A DNA stretch of 64,000 nucleotides from Intrasporangium sp. GTDB taxonomy: Bacteria > Actinomycetota > Actinomycetes > Actinomycetales > Dermatophilaceae. The position numbers and the translations under genes were made by a program. The notes under the pieces are model-generated. The model made no database searches. It saw only the letters and a program-made list of their open reading frames with translations, and was not told the origin of the DNA. Shown piece after piece: positions 53,778 to 63,752 of this stretch (the first letter of the stretch is position 1; every line of letters starts with the position of its first letter). The stretch covers positions 1 to 64,000 of the forward strand of contig NZ_JAKDLO010000002.1 in the NCBI RefSeq assembly GCF_030452765.1, in the 5' to 3' direction.

Positions 53778-54596
53778 ATGCGCGAGTACCTCGACCTGCT
53801 CGACCACGTGCTGACCCACGGCCAGGAGAAGTCCGACCGCACCGGCACCGGCACGCTCAGCGTCTTCGGCTACCAGATGCGCTTCGACCTGGCCGACGGC
53901 TTCCCTGCCCTCACCACCAAGAAGCTGCACCTGCGCTCGATCATCGGCGAGCTGCTGTGGTTCCTGCGCGGCGAGACGAACGTGAAGTGGCTGAACGACC
54001 GAGGTATCACGATCTGGGACGAGTGGGCCGACGCCGACGGCGACCTCGGCCCGGTCTACGGCCACCAGTGGCGCTCCTGGCCGACGCCGGACGGGCGCCA
54101 CGTCGACCAGATCGCCAAGGTGATCGAGCAGATCCGCACCAACCCCGACAGCCGCCGCCTCGTCGTCTCCGCGTGGAACGTCGCCGACATCGAGGACATG
54201 GCGCTGCCGCCATGCCACACGATGTTCCAGTTCTACGTCTCGCCGGCGGGTCCTGAAGACTCGGGCAAGTGTCGGTTGTCCTGCCAGCTCTACCAGCGCA
54301 GCGCCGACATCTTCCTCGGCGTGCCGTTCAACATCGCGTCCTATGCGCTGCTGACCCAGCTGGTGGCCCAGCTGACCGATCTGGAGCCGGGCGAGTTCGT
54401 GCACACCCTCGGCGACGCGCACCTCTACCTCAACCACATCGACCAAGCCCGACTGCAGCTCACGCGCACGCCTCATCCGCTGCCGACGATGCGGATCAAC
54501 CCGGCGAAGCGGCACATCGACGAGTTCGACCTCGACGACTTCGTCCTCGAGAACTATGTTGCCGAGCCGTCCATCAAGGCGCCCATCGCCGTCTGA
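53778..54596 (+). CDS. thyA: thymidylate synthase
   Basis: [51 protein letters not shown]. Confidence 0.98.
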   Translation: MREYLDLLDHVLTHGQEKSDRTGTGTLSVFGYQMRFDLADGFPALTTKKLHLRSIIGELLWFLRGETNVKWLNDRGITIWDEWADADGDLGPVYGHQWRSWPTPDGRHVDQIAKVIEQIRTNPDSRRLVVSAWNVADIEDMALPPCHTMFQFYVSPAGPEDSGKCRLSCQLYQRSADIFLGVPFNIASYALLTQLVAQLTDLEPGEFVHTLGDAHLYLNHIDQARLQLTRTPHPLPTMRINPAKRHIDEFDLDDFVLENYVAEPSIKAPIAV

Positions 54597-54603
54597 GCCG
54601 GCC

Positions 54604-55068
54604 ATGACCCTTGTCTCGATGATCGTGGCCGTCGGGCGCAACGGCGTCATCGGCGACGGCACGACGATGCCGTGGCACATCTCCGAGGACCTGAAGTACT
54701 TCAAACGCACGACGATGGGCCACCCGATGATCATGGGGCGGCGCACCTTCGAGTCGACGGGGGTCCTACCGGGGCGGCGCAGCATCGTCGTGACGCGGCA
54801 GCCCGAGTGGTTCAAGCCCGGCGTGGAGACCGCCCACTCGGTCGAGGAGGCACTCGCGCTCGCTGGTCCCGCCGACGAGGTCTTCGTCGTCGGCGGGGGG
54901 GAGATCTACCGCGCCGCCATGCCGTATGCCGCTCGCCTCCTGGTCACGGAGGTGGATCAGTCCCCGGCCGGCTCGGTCACCTTCCCCGACGTCGACCCTG
55001 CCGAGTGGCGCGAGGTCTCGCGCGATCCGCACGACGGCTTCACCTGGGTGGTCCACAAGCGCCGGTGA
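54604..55068 (+). CDS. folA: dihydrofolate reductase
   Basis: SMIVAVGRNGVIGDGTTMPWHISEDLKYFKRTTMGHPMIMGRRTFES. Confidence 0.97.
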   Translation: MTLVSMIVAVGRNGVIGDGTTMPWHISEDLKYFKRTTMGHPMIMGRRTFESTGVLPGRRSIVVTRQPEWFKPGVETAHSVEEALALAGPADEVFVVGGGEIYRAAMPYAARLLVTEVDQSPAGSVTFPDVDPAEWREVSRDPHDGFTWVVHKRR

Positions 55069-55137
55069 GAACCGTCGGGCCACTGTCGGAGCCGGCCCGC
55101 ACCAAGAAAGCACGGCCCGCACTGTAACGCCAGGTCG

Positions 55138-55198
55138 GTCCCTACCGATGGTAGGGACGCAGGGCACTACTCGGACCCCCGAGCGAGTAGTGCCCTGC
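55138..55198 (+). terminator. two consecutive perfect hairpins between folA and dapA (9-bp and 15-bp stems)
   Basis: gtccctacc-gat-ggtagggac followed by gcagggcactactcg-gacccccgag-cgagtagtgccctgc. Confidence 0.8.
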
Positions 55199-55360
55199 TT
55201 CCAGGTCCGCCCTCCCGGGCCGCTTAGAGATGTGGCTCGACGCATCAGTGTGGCTCGGAGCGGCAATGGCTCGGACCCGTCGGCACCCGTCCGCCGAGTC
55301 TGTGGTCACCGGTCCGGACGAGGCCGGGCCGGTGTCGCACCGGGCCGCTAACCTTGGCGC

Positions 55361-56248
55361 ATGGCAGACGCACCCGTGCTCGGACGTGTTCTCTCGGCGA
55401 TGGTCACGCCCATGCACGAGGACGGTTCCCTCGACCTCGAGTCCGCCGCGGGCCTGGCCGCGCACCTGGTCGACCAGGGCCACGACGGGCTCATCATCTC
55501 CGGCACCACCGGCGAGTCGCCGACGACCTCGGCCGGCGAGAAGGAGGACCTGCTTCGGGCCGTCGTGCACGCCGTGGGAGACCGGGCGGTCGTCGTGGCG
55601 GGCGCAGGGAGCAACGACACGGCCAAGAGCGTCGAGTCGGTCCGGGCCGCCGCGAAGGCCGGAGCCCACGCCGTGCTCGCCGTCACGCCGTACTACAACA
55701 AGCCACCGCAGGCGGGGCTCGTCGCGCACTTCCTCGCCCTGGCCGAGGCGAGCGACCTGCCCGTCATGGTCTACGACATCCCGGGGCGGTCCGGGATCGC
55801 CATCGCTCGTGACACCTACCTGAGGATTGCCGAACATGACCGCATCGTCGCGGTCAAGGACGCCCGCGCCGACCTCTGGTTCGCCAGCCAGATCATGGAG
55901 GCGACCGGGCTCGCCTGGTACTCCGGCGACGACTCGCTGGACCTCGCCCATTTCGTGAACGGGGCCACCGGCTTCGTCGGCGTGACCTCCCAGGTGAGCC
56001 CAGCGGCATACCGACGAATGGCGGACGCTGTCGTCGACGGGCGCTGGGACGAGGCCCGCGCGGTGCACCGGTCCCTGCACACGATCGTCGACGCCGTCAT
56101 GCACGTCACGCAGGGCGCGATCATGGCCAAGGCCGCGCTGGCGGAGCAGGGCCACATCGCGACACCCACCGTGCGTCTTCCGCTGGTGCCCGCCGACGAG
56201 AGCCAGCTCGAGATACTGCGCGTCGCCCTCGCGACGATCGGCGACTGA
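55361..56248 (+). CDS. dapA: 4-hydroxy-tetrahydrodipicolinate synthase
   Basis: LGRVLSAMVTPMHEDGSLD; LIISGTTGESPTTSAGEKEDLL. Confidence 0.96.
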   Translation: MADAPVLGRVLSAMVTPMHEDGSLDLESAAGLAAHLVDQGHDGLIISGTTGESPTTSAGEKEDLLRAVVHAVGDRAVVVAGAGSNDTAKSVESVRAAAKAGAHAVLAVTPYYNKPPQAGLVAHFLALAEASDLPVMVYDIPGRSGIAIARDTYLRIAEHDRIVAVKDARADLWFASQIMEATGLAWYSGDDSLDLAHFVNGATGFVGVTSQVSPAAYRRMADAVVDGRWDEARAVHRSLHTIVDAVMHVTQGAIMAKAALAEQGHIATPTVRLPLVPADESQLEILRVALATIGD

Positions 56249-56291
56249 GCCGTCGCTCCGACACGTCCACCCATCACCCGACAGGAGCTAC

Positions 56292-57977
56292 GTGAGCCAC
56301 CCGCATCCGGAACTGACCTATCCACCGGCGCTCGACCGAACCGGCCTGCGTGTCGTCGCCCTCGGCGGCCTCGGCGAGATCGGCCGCAACATGACCGTCC
56401 TCGAGACCCAGGGGCGGCTGCTCGTCATCGACTGCGGCGTCCTCTTCCCCGAGGACAGCCACCCGGGCGTCGACCTCATCCTGCCGGACTTCTCCTACCT
56501 CGAAGGCCGGCTGGGCGACATCGAGGCAGTCGTGCTCACGCATGGCCACGAGGATCACATCGGCGCCGTCCCGTACCTGCTGAAGCTCAAGGGAGACATC
56601 CCCCTGATCGGGTCGACCCTGACGCTTGCCCTCGTCGAGGCCAAGCTCAAGGAGCATCGCATCAAGCCGTACACGCTTGCCGTCAAGGAGGGCCAGCGCG
56701 AACGGCTCGGCGCCTTCGATCTCGAGTTCATCGCGGTCAACCACTCGATCCCAGACGCGCTCGCCGTCTTCGTCCGCACCCCGGCCGGGACGCTGCTGCA
56801 CACCGGCGACTTCAAGATGGACCAGCTCCCGCTCGACGGACGCCTGACCGACCTGCGCTCCTTCGCCCGCGTCGGCGAGGAAGGTGTCGACCTGTTCCTC
56901 ACCGACTCGACCAACGCCGACATCCCCGGCTTCACCACACCCGAGCGCGAGATCGCGCCAGCCATCGACAAGATCTTCCGGCACGCCCAGCGACGCATCA
57001 TCGTCGCCTGCTTCAGCAGCCACGTCCACCGGGTCCAGCAGGTGCTCGACGCGGCGGAGAAGGCGGGCCGGAAGGTCGCGTTCGTCGGGCGCTCGATGGT
57101 CCGCAACATGGGCATCGCCGCCGACCTCGGCTACCTGCACGTGCCCGATGGCATCCTCGTCGACCTCAAGCGGATCGGCGACCTGCCCGACGACGAGGTC
57201 GTGCTCATCTCGACGGGGTCCCAGGGGGAGCCGATGGCCGCCCTGTCGCGGATGGCCAACCGTGACCACAAGATCGACGTCGGCCCCGGCGACACGGTCC
57301 TGCTCGCGAGCAGCCTCATCCCGGGCAACGAGAACGCCGTCTACCGCGTCATCAACGGGCTCATGCGTCTCGGCGCCACGGTGGTGCACAAGGGCATCGC
57401 CAACGTGCACGTGTCCGGCCATGCGAGTGCCGGCGAGCTGCTCTACGCCTACAACATCGTGCGGCCACGCAATGTCCTGCCCGTCCACGGCGAGTTCCGG
57501 CACATGTACGCCAACGCGCAGCTCGCCAAGGAGACCGGCGTGCCCGACGAGAACGTCCTGCTGGCCGAGGACGGCGTCGTCGTCGACCTCGTCGACGGAC
57601 AGGCGCTCATCACCGGAGTTGTCGACTGCGGCTACGTCTACGTCGACGGCAGCAACATCGGCGGCACGGACGAGGCGCTGCTGAAGGACCGGCGCATCCT
57701 GCGCGACGAGGGCTTCATCACCTGCGTCGTCGTGCTCGACGCGGCGAGCGGCAAGATCGCCTCCGGCCCCGAGATCATGGCGCGAGGGTTCGCCGAGGAC
57801 GACGAGATCTTCGAGAGCGTCATCCCGAAGGTCGAGCGCGCCGTCGAGGAGGCGGTCCGCAACGGGGTGCGCGACGACCACCAGCTCCAGCAGGTCGTGC
57901 GCCGGGCGATCGGCTCGTGGGCCGGCGGCAAGCTCCGGCGCCGACCCATGATCATCCCGGTCGTGATGCAGGCCTGA
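56292..57977 (+). CDS. rnj: ribonuclease J
   Basis: VVALGGLGEIGRNMTVLETQGRLLVIDCGVLFPEDSHPGVDLILPDFSYL; LTHGHEDHIGAVPYLL. Confidence 0.96.
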   Translation: MSHPHPELTYPPALDRTGLRVVALGGLGEIGRNMTVLETQGRLLVIDCGVLFPEDSHPGVDLILPDFSYLEGRLGDIEAVVLTHGHEDHIGAVPYLLKLKGDIPLIGSTLTLALVEAKLKEHRIKPYTLAVKEGQRERLGAFDLEFIAVNHSIPDALAVFVRTPAGTLLHTGDFKMDQLPLDGRLTDLRSFARVGEEGVDLFLTDSTNADIPGFTTPEREIAPAIDKIFRHAQRRIIVACFSSHVHRVQQVLDAAEKAGRKVAFVGRSMVRNMGIAADLGYLHVPDGILVDLKRIGDLPDDEVVLISTGSQGEPMAALSRMANRDHKIDVGPGDTVLLASSLIPGNENAVYRVINGLMRLGATVVHKGIANVHVSGHASAGELLYAYNIVRPRNVLPVHGEFRHMYANAQLAKETGVPDENVLLAEDGVVVDLVDGQALITGVVDCGYVYVDGSNIGGTDEALLKDRRILRDEGFITCVVVLDAASGKIASGPEIMARGFAEDDEIFESVIPKVERAVEEAVRNGVRDDHQLQQVVRRAIGSWAGGKLRRRPMIIPVVMQA

Positions 57978-57981
57978 CCCG

Positions 57982-58932
57982 GTGCGGCGCTGGCTCGACG
58001 CGGTCGTCGGGACGCTGCTCGTCCTGCTCGTCGTCGTCGGGGGCACCCGGTGGGTCGACACGACGTGGCGGCCCGTGATCGTGCTCCAGTCGCTGGGCCC
58101 GTTCGTCGTCATCGGCCTCGGCCTGCTCACCGTCGGGACCGTGCTGCTGCGCCGGTGGTGGATGCTCCTGCCGGTCGCCGCCTGCGCCGTCGCAGCGTGG
58201 GGTATGGCGCTGCCGACGTTCTTCGCGCACACCGTGCCCGGGCAGGCGAACCTGACCGTCATGGCGGCCAACCTCGACCAGGGCCGGGCCAACGCCGACC
58301 AGGTCATGGCGGCGGTCCGGGCCCACGACGTCGACGTCCTCGTCCTCACCGAGGCGACACCCGAGGTCATCGACCGCCTCGATGCGGCAGGACTGACCCG
58401 GCTGCTCGGGAACCGGACCGGTCAGGCACGGCCCGACACCTTCACCGGCACGACGGTCTACAGCCGGGTGCCGATGGCCGTCGTGGCCGGCACGGCCGAT
58501 CCCGCCGTGGAGGGAACCGCGAGCCTGCAGCCGGAGGTGGTCCTGACCGTCGACGGCCGGCCGGTCCGGCTCAAGGCCGCCCATCCGATGGCGCCGCTGC
58601 CGGGCACCACCGAGCAGTGGCGGGCCGCTCTCAGCGCACTGAACCGGTGGAAGCAGAACGTCCCGGCCGGTGATCGGCTCGTCCTGGCCGGCGTCTTCAA
58701 CGCCTCGTTCGGCCACCCGGCCTTCCGCCGGCTCGCGGACGGGCTGGTCGACGCGCAGCGCGCAGCGGGGCTCGGCTGGGTCCGGACCTGGCCGGTCGTG
58801 GGCCGGCGCTGGCCGCCCTTCGTCGCGCTCGACCACGTCCTGAGCCGTGGGCTGTCGGTCGTCGACGCCGGGCAGGTGGCCTTCCACGGCTCGGACCACT
58901 TCCTCGTGTGGGCGAAGTACGCGCTCGAGTGA
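57982..58932 (+). CDS. endonuclease/exonuclease/phosphatase family membrane protein
   Basis: Three N-terminal TMs then LTVMAANLDQGRANADQVMAAVRAHDVDVLVLTEATPE; SDHFLVWAKY. Confidence 0.85.
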   Translation: MRRWLDAVVGTLLVLLVVVGGTRWVDTTWRPVIVLQSLGPFVVIGLGLLTVGTVLLRRWWMLLPVAACAVAAWGMALPTFFAHTVPGQANLTVMAANLDQGRANADQVMAAVRAHDVDVLVLTEATPEVIDRLDAAGLTRLLGNRTGQARPDTFTGTTVYSRVPMAVVAGTADPAVEGTASLQPEVVLTVDGRPVRLKAAHPMAPLPGTTEQWRAALSALNRWKQNVPAGDRLVLAGVFNASFGHPAFRRLADGLVDAQRAAGLGWVRTWPVVGRRWPPFVALDHVLSRGLSVVDAGQVAFHGSDHFLVWAKYALE

Positions 58933-58940
58933 CCTCCCGT

Positions 58941-58984
58941 CCATCTCCCGCTCGAGCGGGCACCATCTCCCGGTCGAGCCGTCA
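58941..58984 (+). repeat. 22-bp direct repeat pair with TCGAG core
   Basis: ccatctcccgctcgagcgggca / ccatctcccggtcgagccgtca. Confidence 0.75.
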
Positions 58985-60370
58985 CCAGGGCGGCAGGACC
59001 GCGGCGGGGTCGCGGGGATCCCCGGCGGCGAGGGTCCAGCCCGACGCGCCGTGGGTCCACTCGTCGAGCGGCCCGATCTCGACGAGCCGACGGACGCCGC
59101 CGACCAGGCGGTCGACGGCCTCCTCCGTCGTGCCGAGGCCGATGCTCGCCCGCACCGCCGTCGTGAGAGGCTGCTCGATGCCCAGCAACCGGTCGACGAG
59201 CAGGTGTGCGCAGAACTTGCCGTCTCGTACACCGACTCCGTGCTCCCATGAGAGGGCCTGGGACACGAGAGACGGGTCAAGTCCGGGCACGGTGAAGGTG
59301 ACGACGCCCACCAGATCCGCGTCGCCGCCGAAGATCTGCAGTCGCCGCAGGCCCGGGATCGCCGCGAGGCCGGATCGCAGCCGATCCAGCAGATGCGCCT
59401 CGTGTGCCTCGATGGCCGGGCGGTGCCGGGCAATGGTCGCGCATGCCGCGGCGAGGGCGATGGCACCGACGACGTTCGGGCTGCCGCCCTCGTGGCGTGC
59501 CGGTCCGGTCTGCCAGATGGTCGAGAACTGCGACACCGAGCGGGTCGCGCCGCCGCCGGCCAGGTACGGTTCACCGGCGTCGAGCCAGTCTCGAGGGCCG
59601 GCGAGGACGCCCGCCCCGAAGGGCGCGTACACCTTGTGCCCTGAGAAGGCGACATAGTCGACGTCCCAGGCGGCGAGATCGACCGCGCGATGGGCCGCAA
59701 GCTGGGCCGCGTCGACGGCGATCCGTGCACCATGGGAATGCGCGATCTCGGCAAGCCGCGCCACGGGCCAGATCTCCCCGGTGACGTTCGATGCGGCGGT
59801 GACCACGACGAGACGCACCGCCGCGAGGTGTGCCTCGAGTCCGCGGTCCAACAGAGCGAGGGCCTCGTCGATGCTGCTGGGTATCGGCAGCCGTACGGTA
59901 CGGATCGCCTCCCACGGCAGCAGCGTCGAGTGGTGCTCGCTCTCGAAGACGAAGACGACCGCGTCGTCGGGCAGCGCCCGTGCCAGCAGGTTCCACGAGT
60001 CGGTTGTCGTCCGGGTGAAGAGGACCTCGTCGTCGGGCCGTGCACCGACGAACCGGGCGACTTCGTCACGGGCCTGCTCATACCAGGCGCTGGTCACTCG
60101 CGAGGCCCAGCCGGCCCCTCGGTGGACCGATGCATAGGTCTCGAGGGTCGCCTCGACGGCCTGTTTGACCGCGAAAAGGGCGGGGGTGGACGCGCCGTGG
60201 TCGAGGTTGCCGTAGACCTGCGCGCCCTGCCGCGTCGGGACGCGCAGGTCGGCGCCAACCAGGCGCGGGGGCTCCGACACGAAGGACGAACCCTGCCGTG
60301 CCACAGCCGCGGGCGGTGTGGTGGCTTCATGGACGGGGGCGATCGGGGCAGCAGGGGTGAGCAGGGACAT
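58982..60370 (-). CDS. class V aminotransferase (cysteine desulfurase-like)
   Basis: VYGNLDHGASTPALFAVKQAVEATLETYASVHRG; AFSGHKVYAPFGAGVLAG. Confidence 0.92.
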   Translation of the reverse strand: MSLLTPAAPIAPVHEATTPPAAVARQGSSFVSEPPRLVGADLRVPTRQGAQVYGNLDHGASTPALFAVKQAVEATLETYASVHRGAGWASRVTSAWYEQARDEVARFVGARPDDEVLFTRTTTDSWNLLARALPDDAVVFVFESEHHSTLLPWEAIRTVRLPIPSSIDEALALLDRGLEAHLAAVRLVVVTAASNVTGEIWPVARLAEIAHSHGARIAVDAAQLAAHRAVDLAAWDVDYVAFSGHKVYAPFGAGVLAGPRDWLDAGEPYLAGGGATRSVSQFSTIWQTGPARHEGGSPNVVGAIALAAACATIARHRPAIEAHEAHLLDRLRSGLAAIPGLRRLQIFGGDADLVGVVTFTVPGLDPSLVSQALSWEHGVGVRDGKFCAHLLVDRLLGIEQPLTTAVRASIGLGTTEEAVDRLVGGVRRLVEIGPLDEWTHGASGWTLAAGDPRDPAAVLPPW

Positions 60371-60435
60371 CACAGCTCCCAACGGGTCTGGGACCCGCAA
60401 ACGCAGGTCCGCGCTTGCCGTCCCCGGACGGGAAC

Positions 60436-60522
60436 GACCCGGTCGTCACCCGGAGCACCCCGCCGCGGAAGGAGGGTTGCTGGCCAGCGAGCCGGGGCTT
60501 GACGCTGACGCTCTTGACCTGA
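60436..60522 (-). promoter_or_regulatory. SAM-IV riboswitch
   Basis: Minus strand ggtcaagagcgtcagcgtcaagccccggctcgctggccagcaaccctccttccgcggcggggtgctccgggtgacgacc matches the recalled actinobacterial SAM-IV core. Confidence 0.85.
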
Positions 60523-60602
60523 CCAGCAGGGTAGGGGCACTGGGCAGGGCTGGTCCACACCCCGACCTGCGCGTGTCGCCATCCGAGACAGGGTCCCGTT
60601 GT

Positions 60603-60655
60603 TCTGTGCCCGCTCGACCGGCACGTTCTGTCCGCTCGAGGGCGGGCGCCGGGCA
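60603..60655 (+). repeat. 22-bp spaced CCGCTCGA repeat pair upstream of ftsK
   Basis: gttctgtgcccgctcgaccggca / cgttctgtccgctcgagggcggg; TCGA at 60614 and 60636. Confidence 0.6.
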
Positions 60656-60780
60656 AGGGGCGTCGCGCACGGAGGTGAGCGGCATACGGGCTCGCCCACG
60701 CGTCACATCCCGCGCACATCCGTCCCCTGTTGCGCGTGTGGCACGTGTGCCAGGAGGGCTTCCTGGCGTACCGTGCGGTC

Positions 60781-63687
60781 ATGCCGTCTCGTCCGTCCAG
60801 CAGCACCCGTGGTTCCGCCGCAACCCGGAGCGGCGGGTCCGGGGGCTCATCCCGGGTGGCCTCGACCCGTCGCCCTGCCGCGCGGTCGCCCCGCTCCGCG
60901 GCGCGTCCGGCAGCGACCAAGTCACCCCGGCGCAAGGCCAAGGGCGGCGGGCTGCCGCTGCCGTTGCGGGCGATCCGGAACACGTGGATGGGTCTCTCCC
61001 ACGTGGCCGGTGGGGCGGTCCGCCGGGTCGGCCACAGCGCGATGGACCTCGAGCCCGAGCACCGCCGCGATGGCCTCGGCTTCGCCCTGATCGCCCTCGC
61101 GGTCATCGTCGCTGCGCGGGAATGGTGGGGCGTGCCGGGCACGTTCGGCCAGGTCGTCCACGCGATCTTCGCCGGGACCTTCGGGCGGGTCACCTACGCC
61201 GTGCCGCTCGTGCTGCTCGCCCTCGGGGTGCGCCTGCTCCGCGCACCTCAGGACAACGCCGCGAACGCCCGGATCACGTGGGGAACCGTCGCACTCACCG
61301 TCTCGGCCTGCGGCCTGACCCATCTCGCCGCCGGTATCCCGAACCCGCCCGACGGGGCGGACGGGATGCGCGCGGCGGGGGGCATCATCGGCTTCCTCGC
61401 CTCGAGCCCGCTTGCGGCGGCCGTCTCCGGGTACGGCGCCGTCATCATCCTCGGCCTGCTCGGGGTCTTCGGTCTGCTCGTCGTCACCGCGACCCCGGTC
61501 ACCCTGATCCCGACCCGGCTGCGCCGGCTGCGCGACCTCGTGCTGCACCGCGGCGAGACGGCAACGCAGGACGCCGCGCCGAGCGACACGCAACCGAGCG
61601 GCCGCAAGCGCCGCAAGCGTGTCGCGGTCGACCTGCAGGACGGCCGGGAGGGCGACGAGGCCTTCCGCCAAGCAGCGCAGGTCGACGGCTCGGACGTGAA
61701 GGAGTCGCGTCTCCGGCCCGGCGAGAAGCGCCCGACGAGGCCCGGCCTGCTCGCCCCGGCGCCGGCGGACGCGTCCGGTGTCGACGCCACCGACCCGAAG
61801 ACGCACGGGGCTCCCCCCAAGGACAGCCCCCAGGCTGATCTCCTCGCGCCCCCGACGAACGCGATGCCGGCCCGTGCCGAGCAGCTCTCGCTCGGCGGGG
61901 ACGTCGCCTACCGGCTGCCCGACCAGGCGCTGCTGGCGCCCGGCGCGCCGCACAAGACACGGAGCGAGACCAACGACCGCGTCGTCGAGTCGCTCACCAA
62001 CGTCTTCGAGCAGTTCGACATCGATGCCGCGGTCACCGGGTTCACCCGGGGCCCGACGGTCACCCGCTACGAGGTCGAGCTCGGCTCGGGCACGAAGGTC
62101 GAGCGGGTCACGGCGCTCTCCAAGAACATCGCGTATGCCGTCGCCTCAGCCGACGTGCGCATCCTCAGCCCCATTCCGGGCAAGTCCGCGATCGGTATCG
62201 AGATCCCGAACGCCGACCGCGAGAATGTCGCGCTCGGTGACGTGATGCGCAGCCAGACCGCTCGCAGCAACCACCACCCGATGGTCATGGGGGTCGGCAA
62301 GGATGTCGAGGGGGCCTACGTCATCGCCAACCTCGCCAAGATGCCGCACCTGCTCGTCGCGGGTGCGACCGGCTCGGGCAAGTCGAGCTTCGTCAACTCG
62401 ATGATCACCTCGGTCCTCATGCGGGCCACACCCGAGGAGGTCCGGCTCGTCCTCGTCGACCCGAAGCGGGTCGAGCTGACCGCCTACGAGGGCATCCCGC
62501 ACCTGATCACCCCGATCATCACGAGCCCCAAGAAGGCTGCCGAGGCGCTCCAGTGGGTGGTGCGCGAGATGGACCAGCGCTACGACGACCTCGCCGCGTT
62601 CGGCTTCAAGCACGTCGACGACTTCAACAAAGCGGTCCGGGCCGGCAAGGTCAAGCCGCCGGCCGGCTCGGAGCGGACTCTCACGGCCTATCCCTACCTG
62701 CTCGTCGTCGTCGACGAGCTGGCCGACCTGATGATGGTGGCGCCGCGAGACGTCGAGGAGTCGGTCGTGCGGATCACCCAGCTCGCCCGCGCGGCGGGGA
62801 TCCACCTGGTGCTGGCCACCCAGCGCCCGTCGGTCGACGTCGTGACGGGCCTGATCAAGGCGAACGTGCCCTCCCGGATGGCCTTCGCGACGAGCTCGCT
62901 CGCCGACTCGCGGGTCGTGCTCGACCAGCCCGGTGCCGAGAAGCTGATCGGCCAGGGCGACGCCCTCTTCCTGCCGATGGGCGCGAGCAAGCCGATGCGG
63001 GTGCAGGGTGCGTGGGTCAACGAGTCGGAGATCCACGACGTCGTCAGGTTCGTCACCGAGCAGCTCAAGCCGAACTACGTCGAGAACGTCATCGTCGCCA
63101 CCCCGAAGAAGCAGATCGACGACGACATCGGCGACGACCTCGACGTGCTGCTGCAGGCCGCCGAGCTGGTCGTGACGACCCAGTTCGGGTCGACCTCGAT
63201 GCTGCAGCGCAAGCTTCGCGTCGGGTTCGCCAAGGCCGGCCGGCTCATGGACCTGCTCGAGTCCCGCGGCATCGTCGGGCCGAGCGAGGGCAGCAAGGCA
63301 CGCGACGTGCTGGTCCGCCCCGACGACCTGCCGACGACTCTGGCACTGCTCCGCGGCGAGGACGTGCCGCTCGCGTCGGATCGTGACCCGGTGGGCGGGG
63401 CCGCCGGCGCCGAAGAGGTCGGTGACGGCGCACGACCGTACGACGGCTCGGTCGTCGACCGCGAGCCGGTGGCGGACCAGTCCCGTGCCGGCCTGGACGA
63501 GCACGACAGCCCGGAGCGGACGGCCGCGATCGTGGCCCAGCGCAGTGCGCACCGCGACGGCGACACCGGGCGTGGCCTGGCGAGCTCGTGGACGCCCGGT
63601 GACCTCACGCCGCAGCCCGACGACCTCGCGGACGACGAGTCCGAGGACGCCTGGCAGCTGACCGACAGGCCCGAGCACCGCTGGTGA
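60781..63687 (+). CDS. ftsK: DNA translocase FtsK/SpoIIIE
   Basis: PHLLVAGATGSGKSSFVNSMITSVLMRATPEEVRLVLVDPKRVELTAYEGIPHLITPIIT; C-terminal gamma-like winged helix. Confidence 0.98.
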   Translation: MPSRPSSSTRGSAATRSGGSGGSSRVASTRRPAARSPRSAARPAATKSPRRKAKGGGLPLPLRAIRNTWMGLSHVAGGAVRRVGHSAMDLEPEHRRDGLGFALIALAVIVAAREWWGVPGTFGQVVHAIFAGTFGRVTYAVPLVLLALGVRLLRAPQDNAANARITWGTVALTVSACGLTHLAAGIPNPPDGADGMRAAGGIIGFLASSPLAAAVSGYGAVIILGLLGVFGLLVVTATPVTLIPTRLRRLRDLVLHRGETATQDAAPSDTQPSGRKRRKRVAVDLQDGREGDEAFRQAAQVDGSDVKESRLRPGEKRPTRPGLLAPAPADASGVDATDPKTHGAPPKDSPQADLLAPPTNAMPARAEQLSLGGDVAYRLPDQALLAPGAPHKTRSETNDRVVESLTNVFEQFDIDAAVTGFTRGPTVTRYEVELGSGTKVERVTALSKNIAYAVASADVRILSPIPGKSAIGIEIPNADRENVALGDVMRSQTARSNHHPMVMGVGKDVEGAYVIANLAKMPHLLVAGATGSGKSSFVNSMITSVLMRATPEEVRLVLVDPKRVELTAYEGIPHLITPIITSPKKAAEALQWVVREMDQRYDDLAAFGFKHVDDFNKAVRAGKVKPPAGSERTLTAYPYLLVVVDELADLMMVAPRDVEESVVRITQLARAAGIHLVLATQRPSVDVVTGLIKANVPSRMAFATSSLADSRVVLDQPGAEKLIGQGDALFLPMGASKPMRVQGAWVNESEIHDVVRFVTEQLKPNYVENVIVATPKKQIDDDIGDDLDVLLQAAELVVTTQFGSTSMLQRKLRVGFAKAGRLMDLLESRGIVGPSEGSKARDVLVRPDDLPTTLALLRGEDVPLASDRDPVGGAAGAEEVGDGARPYDGSVVDREPVADQSRAGLDEHDSPERTAAIVAQRSAHRDGDTGRGLASSWTPGDLTPQPDDLADDESEDAWQLTDRPEHRW

Positions 63688-63752
63688 CCGGCGGGCATCC
63701 GCTCGGCTCCCGGGACTGTGGGTGAGCGGCCCTGGTCACTAGAGTCCCTGCA

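Noticed and set aside
56274-58370. 698-aa minus-strand ORF opposite rnj
   Set aside because: Antisense shadow of RNase J; no recognisable domain
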